DNA of 64,000 bases from NCBI GenBank assembly GCA_963969395.1, contig OZ017805.1, positions 5,332,001 to 5,396,000 of the forward strand, given 5' to 3'. Shown here in pieces: positions 23,042 through 34,767 of the stretch. The position numbers were made by a program, and so were the translations under genes. The stretch's first letter is position 1. Each line of letters begins with the position of its first letter. The notes under the pieces were generated by a model, which ran no database searches, was not told where the DNA came from, and saw only the letters and a program-made list of their open reading frames with translations. Source of the stretch: Pseudoscleropodium purum. Taxonomy: Eukaryota > Streptophyta > Bryopsida > Hypnales > Brachytheciaceae.

Positions 23042-26000
23042 CTACTTTCCACCGGATGGACCACTACCTTCTCCCAAAACAAAAGGAAAATCTGTTGTAC
23101 TAAGGAGTTTAGCAGATGATTGACGAGTTGACCGTTGTCGACTTGCACGGACTATTCGCCCTCCAGATTGAACTTCGATATCCACCTTATGAAATTGTTT
23201 CTTGGTTATCGGAGAGAAGTCATCGTCCTCTTCACGCTTCCTTTTTTGGGTTTTTTTGGGTGATAAATCGACTTCGTCTACCTTCAAGGTTCTCAAGTTG
23301 TTCTCCACATGATCTACCATCGCTTGAACAACTTCATCATCTTTTTTTCCTTGCCATGCTGTGAGGCAGTCTCCATCCAATAGGAAAGCCTTCCAATGCC
23401 CTATAATATCGCCAATGCGCCTATCAAATGCTGTTGCCACATCTACAAATGAATGTCCTGTGCTTGTTTGTCCATTTGTATCGTAGACAGCACGAACTTT
23501 TGCAGCCTCTTCTAACTTCGACAATAGAAGGGCCCTACCTATGAGGGTGTGGTCGTATGCCTTATACTGCTCATCGAACTCTTTTCCATGGTTCACCTCC
23601 ACCCAACTATCTTCTGGTCCTCTCTCCACTTTTTTATCTGAAAAACGAAAGAACCTTTCGTGTTGCAAGCTTCAATATCCCCCCATGTTGCGATAAAACA
23701 TTTCACGAGCCGCGTCATCTACAATTCCTCGAGCCTGCAATTCCACCTCTCTATTGTGAGTCATCCACACATCCAAATCCAATAGTTGCTGAGATTCCTT
23801 GTACAAATCATGCCTCTGTTCATTTGCATTCCACCGGATTGGCTTCCCCCAATGTTGATAATTTTGAAATTTGTACGGCGCTTGATCAAGAGGAAGATTC
23901 CAACGATTGTACTCGTGGCCTGGAGGCATAGCTTCCAAGATACCAAACATTTCGTAGAACCTAGCACTCAATGGACTACGACACTCGGCACACACCGAAC
24001 GAATGAGTGATGCTTTCACAATGCAAGTGACATGGAAAGTGTGGCGACATTGGCCCATGGTTACCGCACCTTCCGGTCCAAAGAAGCCTTGGCAAAGGCT
24101 ACAACAACCATCCAAGATTGGAGAGGCTGGATCACAAGCATGCACCACTCGCTTGTCTTTCACATTGATGTATGCTGAAAGTGTGTTGTAAGGGACCCAT
24201 TCTTCCTCTACTTCCAAGGCCCAATTGATGGGTGGAGCTTGGTCCTTCTTTGTGTGGTTTAACCGCTCAAACATGGCATCCATGTCTCCCCAACATGTGA
24301 TCTCCGTATATCCCTTTGAAGGATGTTGGTCAAACATAGTCTTGAACCAACTCAAAGAGCTTTGAATGGCATCGCAATTTTCATTTGACTCCATTGCCAA
24401 TGTTTGAAGACCTGCCATTGCTCGAGATATTACAGAGGGTCTGTCTTGGAGTCTTTGTACCCATGCTAACCATCAAGACTCCAAGCCGCTAGATGGCATA
24501 AACTTCTCCAAATCCAAACACAATTGCAATCGATTCAACTCGGATTCAACAATTTCTTTTGCTTCAATTGCCTCCTCCAATTTATGCTTCAACCCTTCAA
24601 AGTCACAACTCTCCGTTTGCGTCTCCGCATTCACGTAAACGGATGAAAGCTTTTCCATTGATGGTTGTTGTGTCGCTTTTAACATGCTCATGTCGTGACT
24701 TTCTTGTACATTCACAATGGCAGGGTTGTCGCTTACTTCGGCCTTATCAAAAGGAAAAAGAGAGCTTATCTTCACTCTCTTAAGTCTCTTGACTGTCTCC
24801 GAGTACAATCACTGGTGAGATTGCAACCTCACTCGGATTCTTGGAGGTCCCTTGTAATTCTGCAATTCGTTTACGCATCTTCATCAACTTCTCCATTTGC
24901 CTCAATGATTGTCGATTTAAATGTTCAACCTCACTATCCGAAGTCTTTAATTTCAACTCCAACACTTTGCACCTTGCTTCCACTCCTTCAAGGTCAACAA
25001 TTTTCTTCTCATATTCCAGCAATTGTAGTATGTGAGCTTCTCTTTCTTCGAAAAGTGATCCAAAAGTTTTCGTGAGATTCTGAAATGCTATAGCACCTTT
25101 CAACATCTCTGGTGCCATGAAAGAAAATTCTTTGGCCAAATTCATAAAAGTCGGAGCAACTTCCGATAAAAATTCAGGTGACATCGTCATCTTGAAAGCT
25201 GTATCAAGTATATGTGCAACATTCTTTGGATCTGCAAGTAGACTCATTGGAACAGCAGTAGCACCATCATCGGGGTTAGACAATCCGCCTATTTCTTCAT
25301 GAAGGTTAGCAAATTGAACTGGGAGCTTCAAAAGATTTTCCAATTGTTTTGGATTGGACATGTCTTGCAAGGTTCGATGTAGAGGACTCGGCAATGACGC
25401 TGTATACAAAAACTTCTCCCTCCACTTTTTACGCTCGGAATTCCATAATGAGGATATATTATCAAACTCTACGCCTTGTCCACGAGGCGTATGTACTTTG
25501 TCTTGTAAACTTAACGTTGGACTAGATTCAGCACCTTGATGCATAGGCGAAGATTTGTAGACCAAACTATCAAAACAATTGTTGACTATCAAACTATCAA
25601 TTGTAGCATTAGCCTTTGCTACTTCCTCTGCCACGACTTTGTCTACTTTACTTTTTGAAGTTTCCCCGCATTCCGTGCAAACATTGCCTTCGTTTACAAA
25701 CTCCATTTGCGTTTGTGCCGCAACATTTGGTATAAAGGTCAAACGCGTTGGAGCTGTGGAAAAGACTTCACCCTCGTGCGCCTCTACATCTTTCTCCACA
25801 TCTTTCGAAGAGCTTTCATTGATTGCTTTTGTTGGAGATTATACAAACCGTAATTCTTCAACATTTGAAGCTTTCTCCACACCATCCGTTTTCACGTCAA
25901 TAGTATTTTTTAATACTTTTTTTGTTTCTCCCTTTGAATTGTACAAGTCGAAAATGTCCTTTTGATTGGCTTCAAGTAGAAGTGGGCAAGCAGTTATTGT

Positions 26001-26429
26001 CGGAAACGTGCTTCAATCGATCTTGCGCTCTAATATAAGTTCGGCGTAAACCATACACGCCACGCTATAATTAATATAGCCTTTGTTTCTGCGCTTGTTT
26101 CCGAATAGAACACGCCATACCTCCGCAGACCGATGGACAAAATGTTTGTTGTTGTAAGTCCATGGTTTACAACAAAAATCTCGTGTATGACTCTTGTGCG
26201 ACTCCTGAGGCCACAACTTGTCAATGTGGTACATTTTAACATAGGTCCTGCACATTTTTTATGTCCAATACTCCGCATCTTCATCTTCCCACCCGCTCTT
26301 TGCTTTAATTGTAGGGTCATTTAAAATGTGAAGCCAAAGGTCATGTGTAGCCCCCTTCACTTTGCTCTTTTTCTTGGCTTCGCTTCCCGGAGTCACCCCA
26401 TCAATATTTCGATCACCTTCGCCATTCAT
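23042..26429 (-). pseudogene. Gene B: large finger, coiled-coil and RING-H2 protein
   Basis: From ATG 26429 the frame gives an N-terminal part (GWEDEDAEYW, then MCRTYVKMYHIDKLW) aligning with gene C, followed by FVHRSAEVWRVLFGNK and SVACMVYAELILERKID. A CXXC pair (NVCTECGET) lies near 25670, then a coiled coil (24850-25050). After a frameshift near 24790 comes a RING-H2-like finger (about 24050-24190): CSLC, CRHTFHVTC, then CAEC. The tail is basic (KKTQKRKREEDDDF). Stops are near 26328, 26016, 25839, 24473 and 23672. The original product was about 1,120 residues. RING-H2 fingers usually belong to ubiquitin ligases; that role here is inference. Start chosen from the TATA spacing. Confidence 0.65.
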
Positions 26430-26640
26430 GATTGTCAATTGGATTCAATAACCAATTGAAGTGAATAAAAAAATCTCACGTGATAGTCAAAAGTGATGGC
26501 ATCAACCGTAAACCAATAACAAAAGATAGAGGACTCCAACTCTCCACCCCATAGGAGCAACTAGCGCATAAAGCAATAGTAGCACATCCTACTTGGTACC
26601 GAACGAGAATTGAAGTGAGAAGAAATGAAAAGTCACTCCA

Positions 26641-26650
26641 CCCTTATAGC
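26641..26650 (-). promoter_or_regulatory. TATA-like box of gene B
   Basis: The minus strand reads GCTATAAGGG at the inner edge of the CGGACG tract, about 215 bp before ATG 26429. Confidence 0.45.
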
Positions 26651-26880
26651 CGTCCGTCGCCGGACCTTACCCGGACCGTGCGAAGCGGCCCCGAACCTCG
26701 TGTCTGCCGCCCTGACCGACGACGTCCGCTTCGGTAGCGGACGCGCCATCCGCCCGTCGCCCCGTCCGCCCACAACGTCCGCACTGTCCGCCTTTCAACG
26801 CCGTCCGTGCTTTGGACACACCGACCGCCCTACTTAAACACTAACCGCCAACGGTGTCCGCCCAACGCTCCATTGGAGCA
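26651..26880. promoter_or_regulatory. CGTCCG-rich tract upstream of gene B
   Basis: About 230 bp with many GTCCG, CGTCCG and CCGCCC motifs, flanked by AT-rich DNA. Same layout as the tracts before genes A and C: tract, TATA-like box, about 200 bp leader, ATG. Confidence 0.5.
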
Positions 26881-28384
26881 TCCTATGAGGCCATTATTAT
26901 TCAAAAAGAGCGGTAACATTTAAAAAGAAACAGCCTAATAATCACTGCTAAATGAGGACCAATGTAATTGATTTATCATTTTTTAAAATATATATATAAA
27001 CCCTAAATCCTATACCCTAATTACTCTAAACCTTTTCTTTTTTCCCCTAAATTGTTTTACGAATGAGGGGAATGTGGTTAAGTTGAATATATTTGGATTA
27101 TTTACTTATATTATCCCTCTAAATAGGTTTTGAGAAGATCTGAAGATGGTGGGGATTTTCTTAAAGTTAATTAGGAAATCAAATGTTTTGCAGAAATAAT
27201 CAATTCCTTTTTCATCGTAAGCAAATGAAATTTTAAAAAAAGGCCCCAATACATAATTAGAATAACAGTTTAATGGATTTCAACCTCATGATATTTAATG
27301 AAAGGTTGTGATTTCTAATTAGAAGTGCATCACGATCTTCAAATGAACATCGAGTCTTTCATATTTTTTAATGAAATTTTGATTAGATTTGAAAACAAAG
27401 AAAAAGAATCAATGTTTTAACTTTCAAATCATGTATGGCTATATTTTTCCTTAAAAACATAGAAAAATTCGTTACTTGAGTTGATTGAGTAGAATACATT
27501 ATACACTTATACATGTGCTATATTTATTTTGAAGGGTAATTCCAATATTCTTATTTCAGATGTTTTTGTACTTTGTAAAGTATAATACTTCCATTTTAAT
27601 CCTAAATAAATGAAAAAACTCCACATGAATGAAATGTTTCTATGTATTGTACAAAGATTTTTACCAATTACTATGATAATTAAATACATTGTTACATTTC
27701 ATAAAATATTCTACATAAAAAGAAAAAATCATTTCAGTTTTCAATCATGATAAACGATGTCTTCTACTCTTTCTGTTATATGTTCATTTTGTATAATGTG
27801 TACATTGTACAATCTTTGAGAGCAGGGTAGTTCATTTTTCATTTTTGGCTCTCATTGAAATAGAAAAGATATTTGAGTTTGGATTTTGAAATCATTATAT
27901 ATTCTACGGTCTTGCAAAAATGCATCTTGCTCCTTCTTTTGAATCCTTTAGATATTTTCTTTTTTTTTCCTTTGCTTTCTCGTAGGGCTCTTGTTTTCTT
28001 GTTCTCTTCATTTGACCAGCCTATTTGGCTTGGCTCTTAGTTTTTTGATTTTTTTAATGCAATGGTTTATGCATATGTTATTAAAAAAAATATATTATTT
28101 ATTTAAAATTAATATATTGATGAACAAACACATAAAGGCATTCAATGCTTTCACATTTAAAGTTATAAATCTATCATAAATCACTCTTGCAAATTTGAAT
28201 GATTGAATCGAAAATTTGAAAATGTAATTACAAGAGCTTTCAATTCAATCAATTGCATAAATCATAAATGTTGAAATGCAACTCGTATGAATTTAGCATC
28301 TATGAAGATTAATTCATGCCATCCACATGCAATTTTCCAATTTAATAAAATGCAATTGAGTACTTCAATTTCTTTCCCTCCAAT
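26881..28384. other. AT-rich intergenic DNA between divergent genes B and C
   Basis: I see no gene. It is AT-rich with short homopolymer runs. The central intergenic space of the giant hAT starts here and is later invaded by a MITE and a giant LTR. Confidence 0.5.
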
Positions 28385-28392
28385 TCTGCAAA

Positions 28393-28714
28393 CAGGGTTG
28401 ACGAATCTCTACATCCGCCCGAAAAAAGCATTCGTAATCCGAACGTCCAGACGCCAGAGGACGCAGTGTCCCTCGCGTCATCGGAAGGCGGATGGGCAGG
28501 GCGGGGCGGACGCCCAGATCATGCGAACCACATCAATCCGCGTGTCGATTGGACAGCCGTCACCGGGTGGACGGACAGACGGGCGGACAAGGGGGACTGG
28601 GTGGACGGAGGACAAGCGGACGGGGCGGACAGGTGGACGCGAATCTCAGCGGACGCTCCGGACGCAGCGTCCGCGTCCGGACATCCCGGACGTCCGTCCG
28701 TCTTGTCAACCCTG
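28393..28714 (+). mobile_element. hAT MITE with perfect 10-bp terminal repeats
   Basis: CAGGGTTGAC at 28393 and GTCAACCCTG at 28714 are perfect inverted repeats. Flanks TCTGCAAA and TCTACAAG match at 6 of 8. The inside is CGTCCG/CGGACG-rich and matches the joined left and right ends of the giant hAT. No coding capacity. Confidence 0.85.
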
Positions 28715-28859
28715 TCTACAAGTAACATTCACTTCATATCTTTCTCTATTTGTTTATCTATTTTTTGGGAACAAATGGAGAAACCATCTTGTCGCAGCAC
28801 AGGGCAGGTCAATTCCCCATTATACTCACAAAAATCACTCTAGAGTATAACTAAGTGAC

Positions 28860-28935
28860 TCTAAAGATCGAACCCACGAGATCCTATGAAGTATCTAGCT
28901 CTATTAAGCAGTTAAGCTAAGTCAGTATCCCAATC
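28860..28935 (-). other. tRNA-like box A/box B segment in the LTR end
   Basis: The minus strand has a box-A-like CTTAGCTTAAC...TAGAGC, then TCGTGGGTTCGATC, matching a pol III box B and the T-arm of a tRNA-Lys-type sequence. The acceptor stem does not close, so it is not a working tRNA gene. The same segment is in copies 3 and 4. Confidence 0.35.
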
Positions 28936-29808
28936 TTACTTTCCGGTCCTACATCTAGAACCAGAAATACCACCACACCGGATAACTACAGACCGGATTA
29001 CTCCTTCCGGTCCTACTTACTATCCGGTCCATACAATTACCCAAATCCCAGGATCTCACAACTTCCGATCCTGGAAATCCGTCCTGACCAATCCGGTCGG
29101 GATGGTCATCCTGTATCCGTAATCCTATCCGGTTTAGTTTTGCCTCTATTTCACCATTAGAGGGGTCGCCGCTTACATTTGAGAGTGGTAGGCCCACCAC
29201 TCCTTCCGTGACTTATAGTGGCTGAAGACCCACTGTCCTACTTCCTAAACTCCTAAGCTAATCCAGATCCGGTTTGGTCCTTCACAACAACCCAGATAGC
29301 AATCCAGGTTGTAGGTCACACAAAGACCCTACACTCGACCCTCTCGTACTACAACGACCTTGATGCTACTTCCGATCCATGCAAAAACAGGTGGTTACAA
29401 GTGCACCCGTCCGTTCCAACATCAACTAAAGTTCTTCCGTTACCCATACGGGTGGTGAGACCTCACAGGAGATCGGACACTCGACCGGATTTCCCACCCG
29501 GAAGTTCTAGCGCAGCTAAGGAATCCCTCCCTACCCGCCTAGCCTAACAACGGCTTTCTCACCCGGAATCTCAAACTCTAGACGTGCTGAGGAACTAAGT
29601 TCACTCCCAACTCTTCGATACCTACTCACATGCACCTTGGATCGGAAAATAAACACCAAGGGGAGAAATCACTCGCAAACCAACTCGTACTATCCTAACT
29701 CCACATCATACAATCCTGTCGCACTGGAGAGAGACACACAATGAGGAGAAGAGAAAGGTACAAGAAGTTTGCAAAATGAAAAACTCCCAATTCCCATTTC
29801 AGGAACCG

Positions 29809-29817
29809 ATTTATATA
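29809..29817 (-). promoter_or_regulatory. Second TATA box in giant LTR copy 2 (P2)
   Basis: The minus strand reads TTTGTATATAAATCG, identical in core to copies 1 and 3. Confidence 0.45.
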
Positions 29818-29968
29818 CAAAGGGTAAAAACCCTAAAAGCACAAAAAGGAGCGGAAAACCCGTAGGGGTCCGCCGCCATCCTAATCTAACTTCTGGCTAA
29901 CCTAATACTGTTGAGCCGGATCCGGATCCGGATCCGCTCCTACTCCTAACTGAAATCCAAAATCCTGT

Positions 29969-31628
29969 CTACCCTACAACTCTAGATCCTATGGTCGGGC
30001 TTCCGATCTCCGGGACTAGCTCCTCGAAGACTTCACTCAAATTCCGGACCCGTTCCCCCTTTGAAGGATTCGATCCGGGTGGAGACTCCAGGTCGATGGT
30101 GATATCCAGTCTCGTGCCCGGAGTCCCAGTCCGTGCAGACTTCTTGGACTCAGGAGTCCAATCCTTCCTATCCTTCGCAATAGTCGCGTCCGGAAAGAGA
30201 TCCGGTAGCGAGATATCCGAAAGATGAATTCCTTTGTCGCACGTCGCTCCAGTCAGCTTCCGGCTGCTCTCCTCGATCCGGTCCGCAGCCTTCCGCCCCT
30301 CCACCATTGCCGTCTCCACCTGCTCAGCGAAGTCCGCGAGAATCCGGACCATCCGGGAACCGGATAGTTTCTTCTCTTCGTGGATCTTCTCGTCGAAGAG
30401 CTTCGCTTTGGCGGCGGCCGTTTCGGTATCTCCCAGGACCGCCTTGATCTGCTCGGCTATCTTCCGAGTCTCCTCCGCCATCTCCCGGGCAGCCGTCACG
30501 TCTTCCCGATAGGCAAAAAGAGTTGCCTTCAGGTTATCCACCTCCTCCTGCAACCGGCGGATCTCTACTTCCTGCTTCCGGCTCTCTTCCGGATTGGTGA
30601 TGCACTCCGCCACCTGTTCTTCCAACTTGTTGTCCGGTGGCGCACCTACCAACTTTCCGATCGCCACAAGCGTCCTGTGCTTGACCTCCCAATCCACCCT
30701 GATGTTGCAGAGGACGTTGATAAGACCGTTGAACAGATCTTGCATTTCCGGGTCTCCCCCCGGAAACAGTCTTCTCGGCTTCCGGTTTCTCTTCCGGGGC
30801 CGGTCTGTCTTGACCGGGAGGCGTCCCGCGCTTGTGTAGAGGCGTCAACTTCTGTCGCTTGATCGGCGGCATCGGCTCCTCCTCTTCCTCGCTCGACTCC
30901 CGTTCTGACCCGGAATCGGATTCGGCCTCGTCATCCGTTTCAGACTCCCCATACTTCAGGAAGACTTCCTAAGTCTTCCACACCTTCTCCTCCGCGTCGG
31001 TGAGGACTTGGTTCTCCCGATAGAGGTGGAAGAGGTAAGGGCACACTGGAGTGGCCCTTTTCTTCCCAACCCTACTAACGAGCTGGGCCACGAGATCGGA
31101 AATGATCCGTGCCCAGTCCACTTTCCGGGTACCACTCAGGGCACCGAAAATGGTGTTGCCGAGGGTGATCGTCACCCTGGTCGGCTTTTCCGGGTGAAGA
31201 ACCGGAACCAGGAATTGCAGGAGCCGACGGTGTCGGTCATCCTCGCAATCCTCGACCACGTATCCGTCCTTCGGGTTGACGGCTCCCTGGAACTTCCCTC
31301 GGACAAACTCATCCTTCCGGTTCGCCATCCCTAAACCTCCTGCCCGGAAACCATAAACCGCTCTCCACATTCCCTCGTTCCAGCTGACGGGAGTTCCTCT
31401 CACAGTGTTGTCAAACTGGTTGGACAGCTTTCCGAGGAGCTCCTTGACCATTCTCTCCTCCCTAAAACCCCAAGGTTTCTCGGCAAACCCGAGGCAACCC
31501 ATGGATTTGAGATCCTCCATGAGTTGAGACTTTTCCGGCTCTGTAGAGGGAATAACCGGAATGACTTTCCGGAGCTTCACCTCGCCTCCAGAGGGACTCG
31601 CTTGTCTCGACCTACGTAGCGGCGGCAT
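29969..31628 (-). pseudogene. LTR-internal ORF, family 1, copy 2
   Basis: Same protein as 905-2563. ATG is at 31628 and the Gln codon that is a stop in copy 1 is intact. It is broken instead by a TAG near 30966 (after KVWKT) and a frameshift near 30750-30780. The C-terminal coiled coil (30000-30600) is otherwise well kept. The upstream TATA box is damaged. Confidence 0.7.
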
Positions 31629-32070
31629 TCCCTCTCCAATCTATCTCACTCTCTCCTAGCCGCATGTCCCGTTCCTCACTTCCTCTCTCCGATCTCAACC
31701 GGAATCAAAACGAACAGAACACAAACGCACAAACTCTAAAAACTCAACCGCGCACGCTCAAGGTCGAGTTTCTAAAAGGGGGTGCAACAATGAAAGCTCC
31801 TCCTTTAATAGTCCCTGGACCCTTTCCGGTTTGTCATCATGAATCCGGTTCATCATCATAATCCGGTCCTAGACCTAATCCGTGTTGCATTCCGATTCCA
31901 GCGTTAGTTACTCCTGACCGGATTAGATCCAAGAGGCCCACTACTTCACATTCCGTGCTAATTTTGAGTTTTCCTTCTCCACCTTATCGGATCCAGTTCC
32001 CTAATGACTAGTTTCCGTTCCTATTTTGGTGTATACTAAGAAAATCAAAATTTTAAGCTGCGACACATCT

Positions 32071-33040
32071 TTTTCTATATTTGAACATGCATTCTTATTT
32101 GATTGATGAAGAATAGATTTATGAAATATATAATCATTGATTTGTTCATGTTGATTTATCTAATATATTTTATGTATGTATATATATTTATATATATATA
32201 TCATTAAAGGAGTATGGAAGACAAGATTGACAGATTGTGTTCCAATGTTGTTGATTTTGAAATGATTTAGTATTATATCATTTATAAGAATATTATAATA
32301 GTGTTATGTTATAATATTCCTAAAACAATTGCAACAAATATTAAAATACATGCTAAGTTAAGTTTGTTAGCCTACCAATTGTTCATTAATAGACATAATT
32401 GAGTAGCCCCCTTAAATGAAACACTCAATATCTAATATCTTACAATCCAAATGGTGGATTTGTCTAAAATTTTTTCCACATCTTTTCCAACTAATTTACT
32501 ACAAGATCCTACGGTTACATATGCCCAAAAGTATTTTGCTTCCAAGACTTGGTATTTGCACTACTAATGGTAGTTTTGAAGTGTGTTTAGTGAAAAGAAC
32601 TTTAGGGGTTAAACATCTATACCGTTAGATTTTGAAAAAAGAACAATTTGCTTCATTGGGGATAACTATAAGTCTATGCTCTTTTTCGATAGCCAAAACA
32701 TACTTACAAAGACTTGGACATTTAGCGGTTTACTAGAGTGATTAGACGTCAACTAATTCAATTTAATAGTAGAATTTTTATTCAACTACCTTCTTACAAT
32801 TGCTTTATACACAATGCAACGTAAATATTTGGGTACTTATATTAAACGTCGCAATCCTTTTGTGAATTTTTGCACATTTTAGCTCATCTCTTTGTACAAA
32901 AATATCATTTACCAAGAATTCATAAATTTGGTCATAAAGGAAGCCTACCTTTTTTAATTTCAAATTTTACATTCGATGAATGAAAAGTTAGTTGAACTAT
33001 ACAGTGCCATGAAGACCTCTGTTTATCATGAAAAATATGG
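32071..33040. repeat. AT-rich DNA with an unbroken copy of the dispersed repeat
   Basis: From about 32430 to 32640 the sequence (CTAATATCTTACAATCC, TACAAGATCCTACGG, GGTAGTTTTGAAGTG, ACTTTAGGGGTTAAAC) matches 39070-39280 and the two halves flanking the giant hAT. The rest is AT-rich with no gene. Confidence 0.6.
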
Positions 33041-33044
33041 ACGT

Positions 33045-33260
33045 CGGAGCGCTTCAGGGTCAAACCGCCCCGCCTGCCCCATCCGCCCGGACTCCTGTCC
33101 GCGGTCCGCTTTGTCTGCTCCGTCCGCCCCGTCCGCCCATTCTCCGTCCGCCCTGTCCACTCTGATACTCGTCCGCCCTGTCCGTACGATCTGGCGTCTG
33201 CTTTGTCCGCTCTGATACGGCTGTCCGATTGACATGCGGACTGATGTGGTCCGCATGATC
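33045..33260. promoter_or_regulatory. CGTCCG-rich tract upstream of gene C
   Basis: Repeated GTCCGCCC, TGTCCGCTCTGATAC and related motifs in AT-rich surroundings, directly before a TATA box. Confidence 0.5.
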
Positions 33261-33272
33261 TGAACATCCGCC

Positions 33273-33280
33273 TATATATA
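33273..33280 (+). promoter_or_regulatory. TATA box of gene C
   Basis: CCTATATATATGGGGAGG lies at the edge of the CGTCCG tract, 225 bp before ATG 33505. Confidence 0.55.
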
Positions 33281-33504
33281 TGGGGAGGCAGACGGCTCAT
33301 TTCGAACAATTGTTCTCTTTTGGAGTGGGCGGACCAATGCCTTGGAAGCTCTACGCGCCCCCTCCGCTTTGGGTGAGCGATTGTTGTGACATTGTTACAA
33401 ATTTTCACAAAGTTCACGCTTGTAAAATTTTAATTAATTGATTAAATCAAAATTTTGGTTCTTAAGCTTTCTATTTGTTTCATTCTCTTTGCTTCGGCTT
33501 CATC

Positions 33505-34767
33505 ATGCCGAAAGATAGAACACCCAAAAAAAGTAGTCGAAAGGGAAGACCCCAATTGTTCGATTGGGATGCTTGGGCCGATCCATTGTGTGTGGGTGAA
33601 CCGGGATGGGAAGAGGAACCAACAAAAGTGTGGGATTGCTCAATGTGCAAGAAGTATGTGAAAATGACTCACATTTAAAAACTTTGGCTACGTGAATGTG
33701 TAGAGCACCAAGCGCCACGTTAGGAAGGACAAATGTCTACGTGCCAAAGTGAGCATTTCAAACAACGATACACACAAGTGCATCGAGTTCTTGGCATTAA
33801 AAGCGCCAAACCAAATATAATGAATTATAATGTTATGGCAATAGTTTGGGCAAAGATTGTACTCCACAAGGACATGGACTGGCGTACCGCTACAAGTCGC
33901 AATGTGGAGAACTATACGCGCACGGATGCCGTTATAGATACACAGTGGAGGGGCGCAAGCGATTGCATGCCAGAGTGGTCCAATCAAGGTTATCTACAAC
34001 AACCTTCAGTTGTTCTATGAGATGCTGAAGATGCGTGGTCAGATGACGATGATGACGATGATATGCAAGCACTTGTCACATTTGGAGTTAGGCACGAGCG
34101 GATAGAAGAATGAGAACGAATTGAATTCAAACAACAAATGCAAGAGGCAACACGTAGAAGCCTTCAAGATCATGGACGACAAGATAGGTATGGTGGGTCC
34201 TACGGACGTGAACATGGAACGCGAGAATCTGAACAGAGAAGAGGTGATTCATACTCTGGTTACAATCCTCAAAATAGATATGAAGGTGGAAGAGGGAGCT
34301 ATGGATCTACGCATTATGGTGGTTCAAAAGCAGTTGGTTCTCATTATGGCACTCCCCTTGAAATTAACTCTCAAAGTGGAACAGATAGCTATGGCAGCAC
34401 GCACTATGGTAGGTCTAGTGGATCTGGTTCATATTATATGATGCCCACTCAAGTGGGCTCCGAAGGTAGTGGAGGAAGCCATGTAACCCCGCAGTATAGT
34501 TGCTCTTTTCACGGAAGCGCCCAATACTATCCGGGATCAACTAGAAGTGATTCATACGGGCATCATGGGGCCTCTTATTACGGGGCTTCAAATGAAAGAG
34601 GATCAGAGCCTACTACTCCGGTTCTTCCTCCCACTTTTGGAGGTTCAAGCTATGGACAAGGAGGTGCACCGAGTAGATATCACAAAAACTACGGAGGTGG
34701 TCCGTTCATTGGAGTACAAAGAAGAGGCACCGGTCAACAATTTGAGTCCGATTCAGATTCCGAATAA
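33505..34767 (+). pseudogene. Gene C: finger protein with Gly/Ser/Tyr-rich tail
   Basis: One frame from ATG 33505 to the stop at 34765-34767, with stops near 33676, 33721, 34018 and 34111. The N-terminus is basic (MPKDRTPKKSSRKGRPQLF), then a finger-like CSMCKKYVKMTHI...KLW shared with gene B and the 15.6 kb pseudogene. Next comes a segment aligning with gene B's FVHRSAEVWRVLFG (here QVHRVLGIKSAKPNIMNYN). An acidic run of Asp follows, then about 200 residues of low complexity rich in Gly, Ser, Tyr and His (units like SYGSTHYGGS). Such tails occur in RNA-binding and phase-separating proteins; a role here is not known. Confidence 0.6.

Larger units (their letters stand above)
28790..32065 (-). 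mobile_element. Giant solo LTR, family 1, copy 2 (complete, 3,276 bp)
   Basis: The outer ends are TGTCGCAGC (plus-strand left) and GCTGCGACA (right), flanked by a perfect 5-bp duplication CATCT (28785-28789, 32066-32070). TG...CA ends with a 5-bp duplication indicate retroviral-type integration. There are no internal direct repeats, so the unit behaves as a solo LTR. It inserted between genes B and C of the giant hAT. Transcription sense is the minus strand. Confidence 0.85.

Noticed and set aside
28466..28850. Overlapping Arg/Gly/Asp-rich ORFs on both strands
   Set aside because: They are read-through of the CGGACG-rich MITE; the same pattern appears at 61570-61870, 32932-33417 and 35722-36215.
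28860..28935. Functional tRNA gene
   Set aside because: Box A and B words are present but acceptor and anticodon stems do not pair properly.
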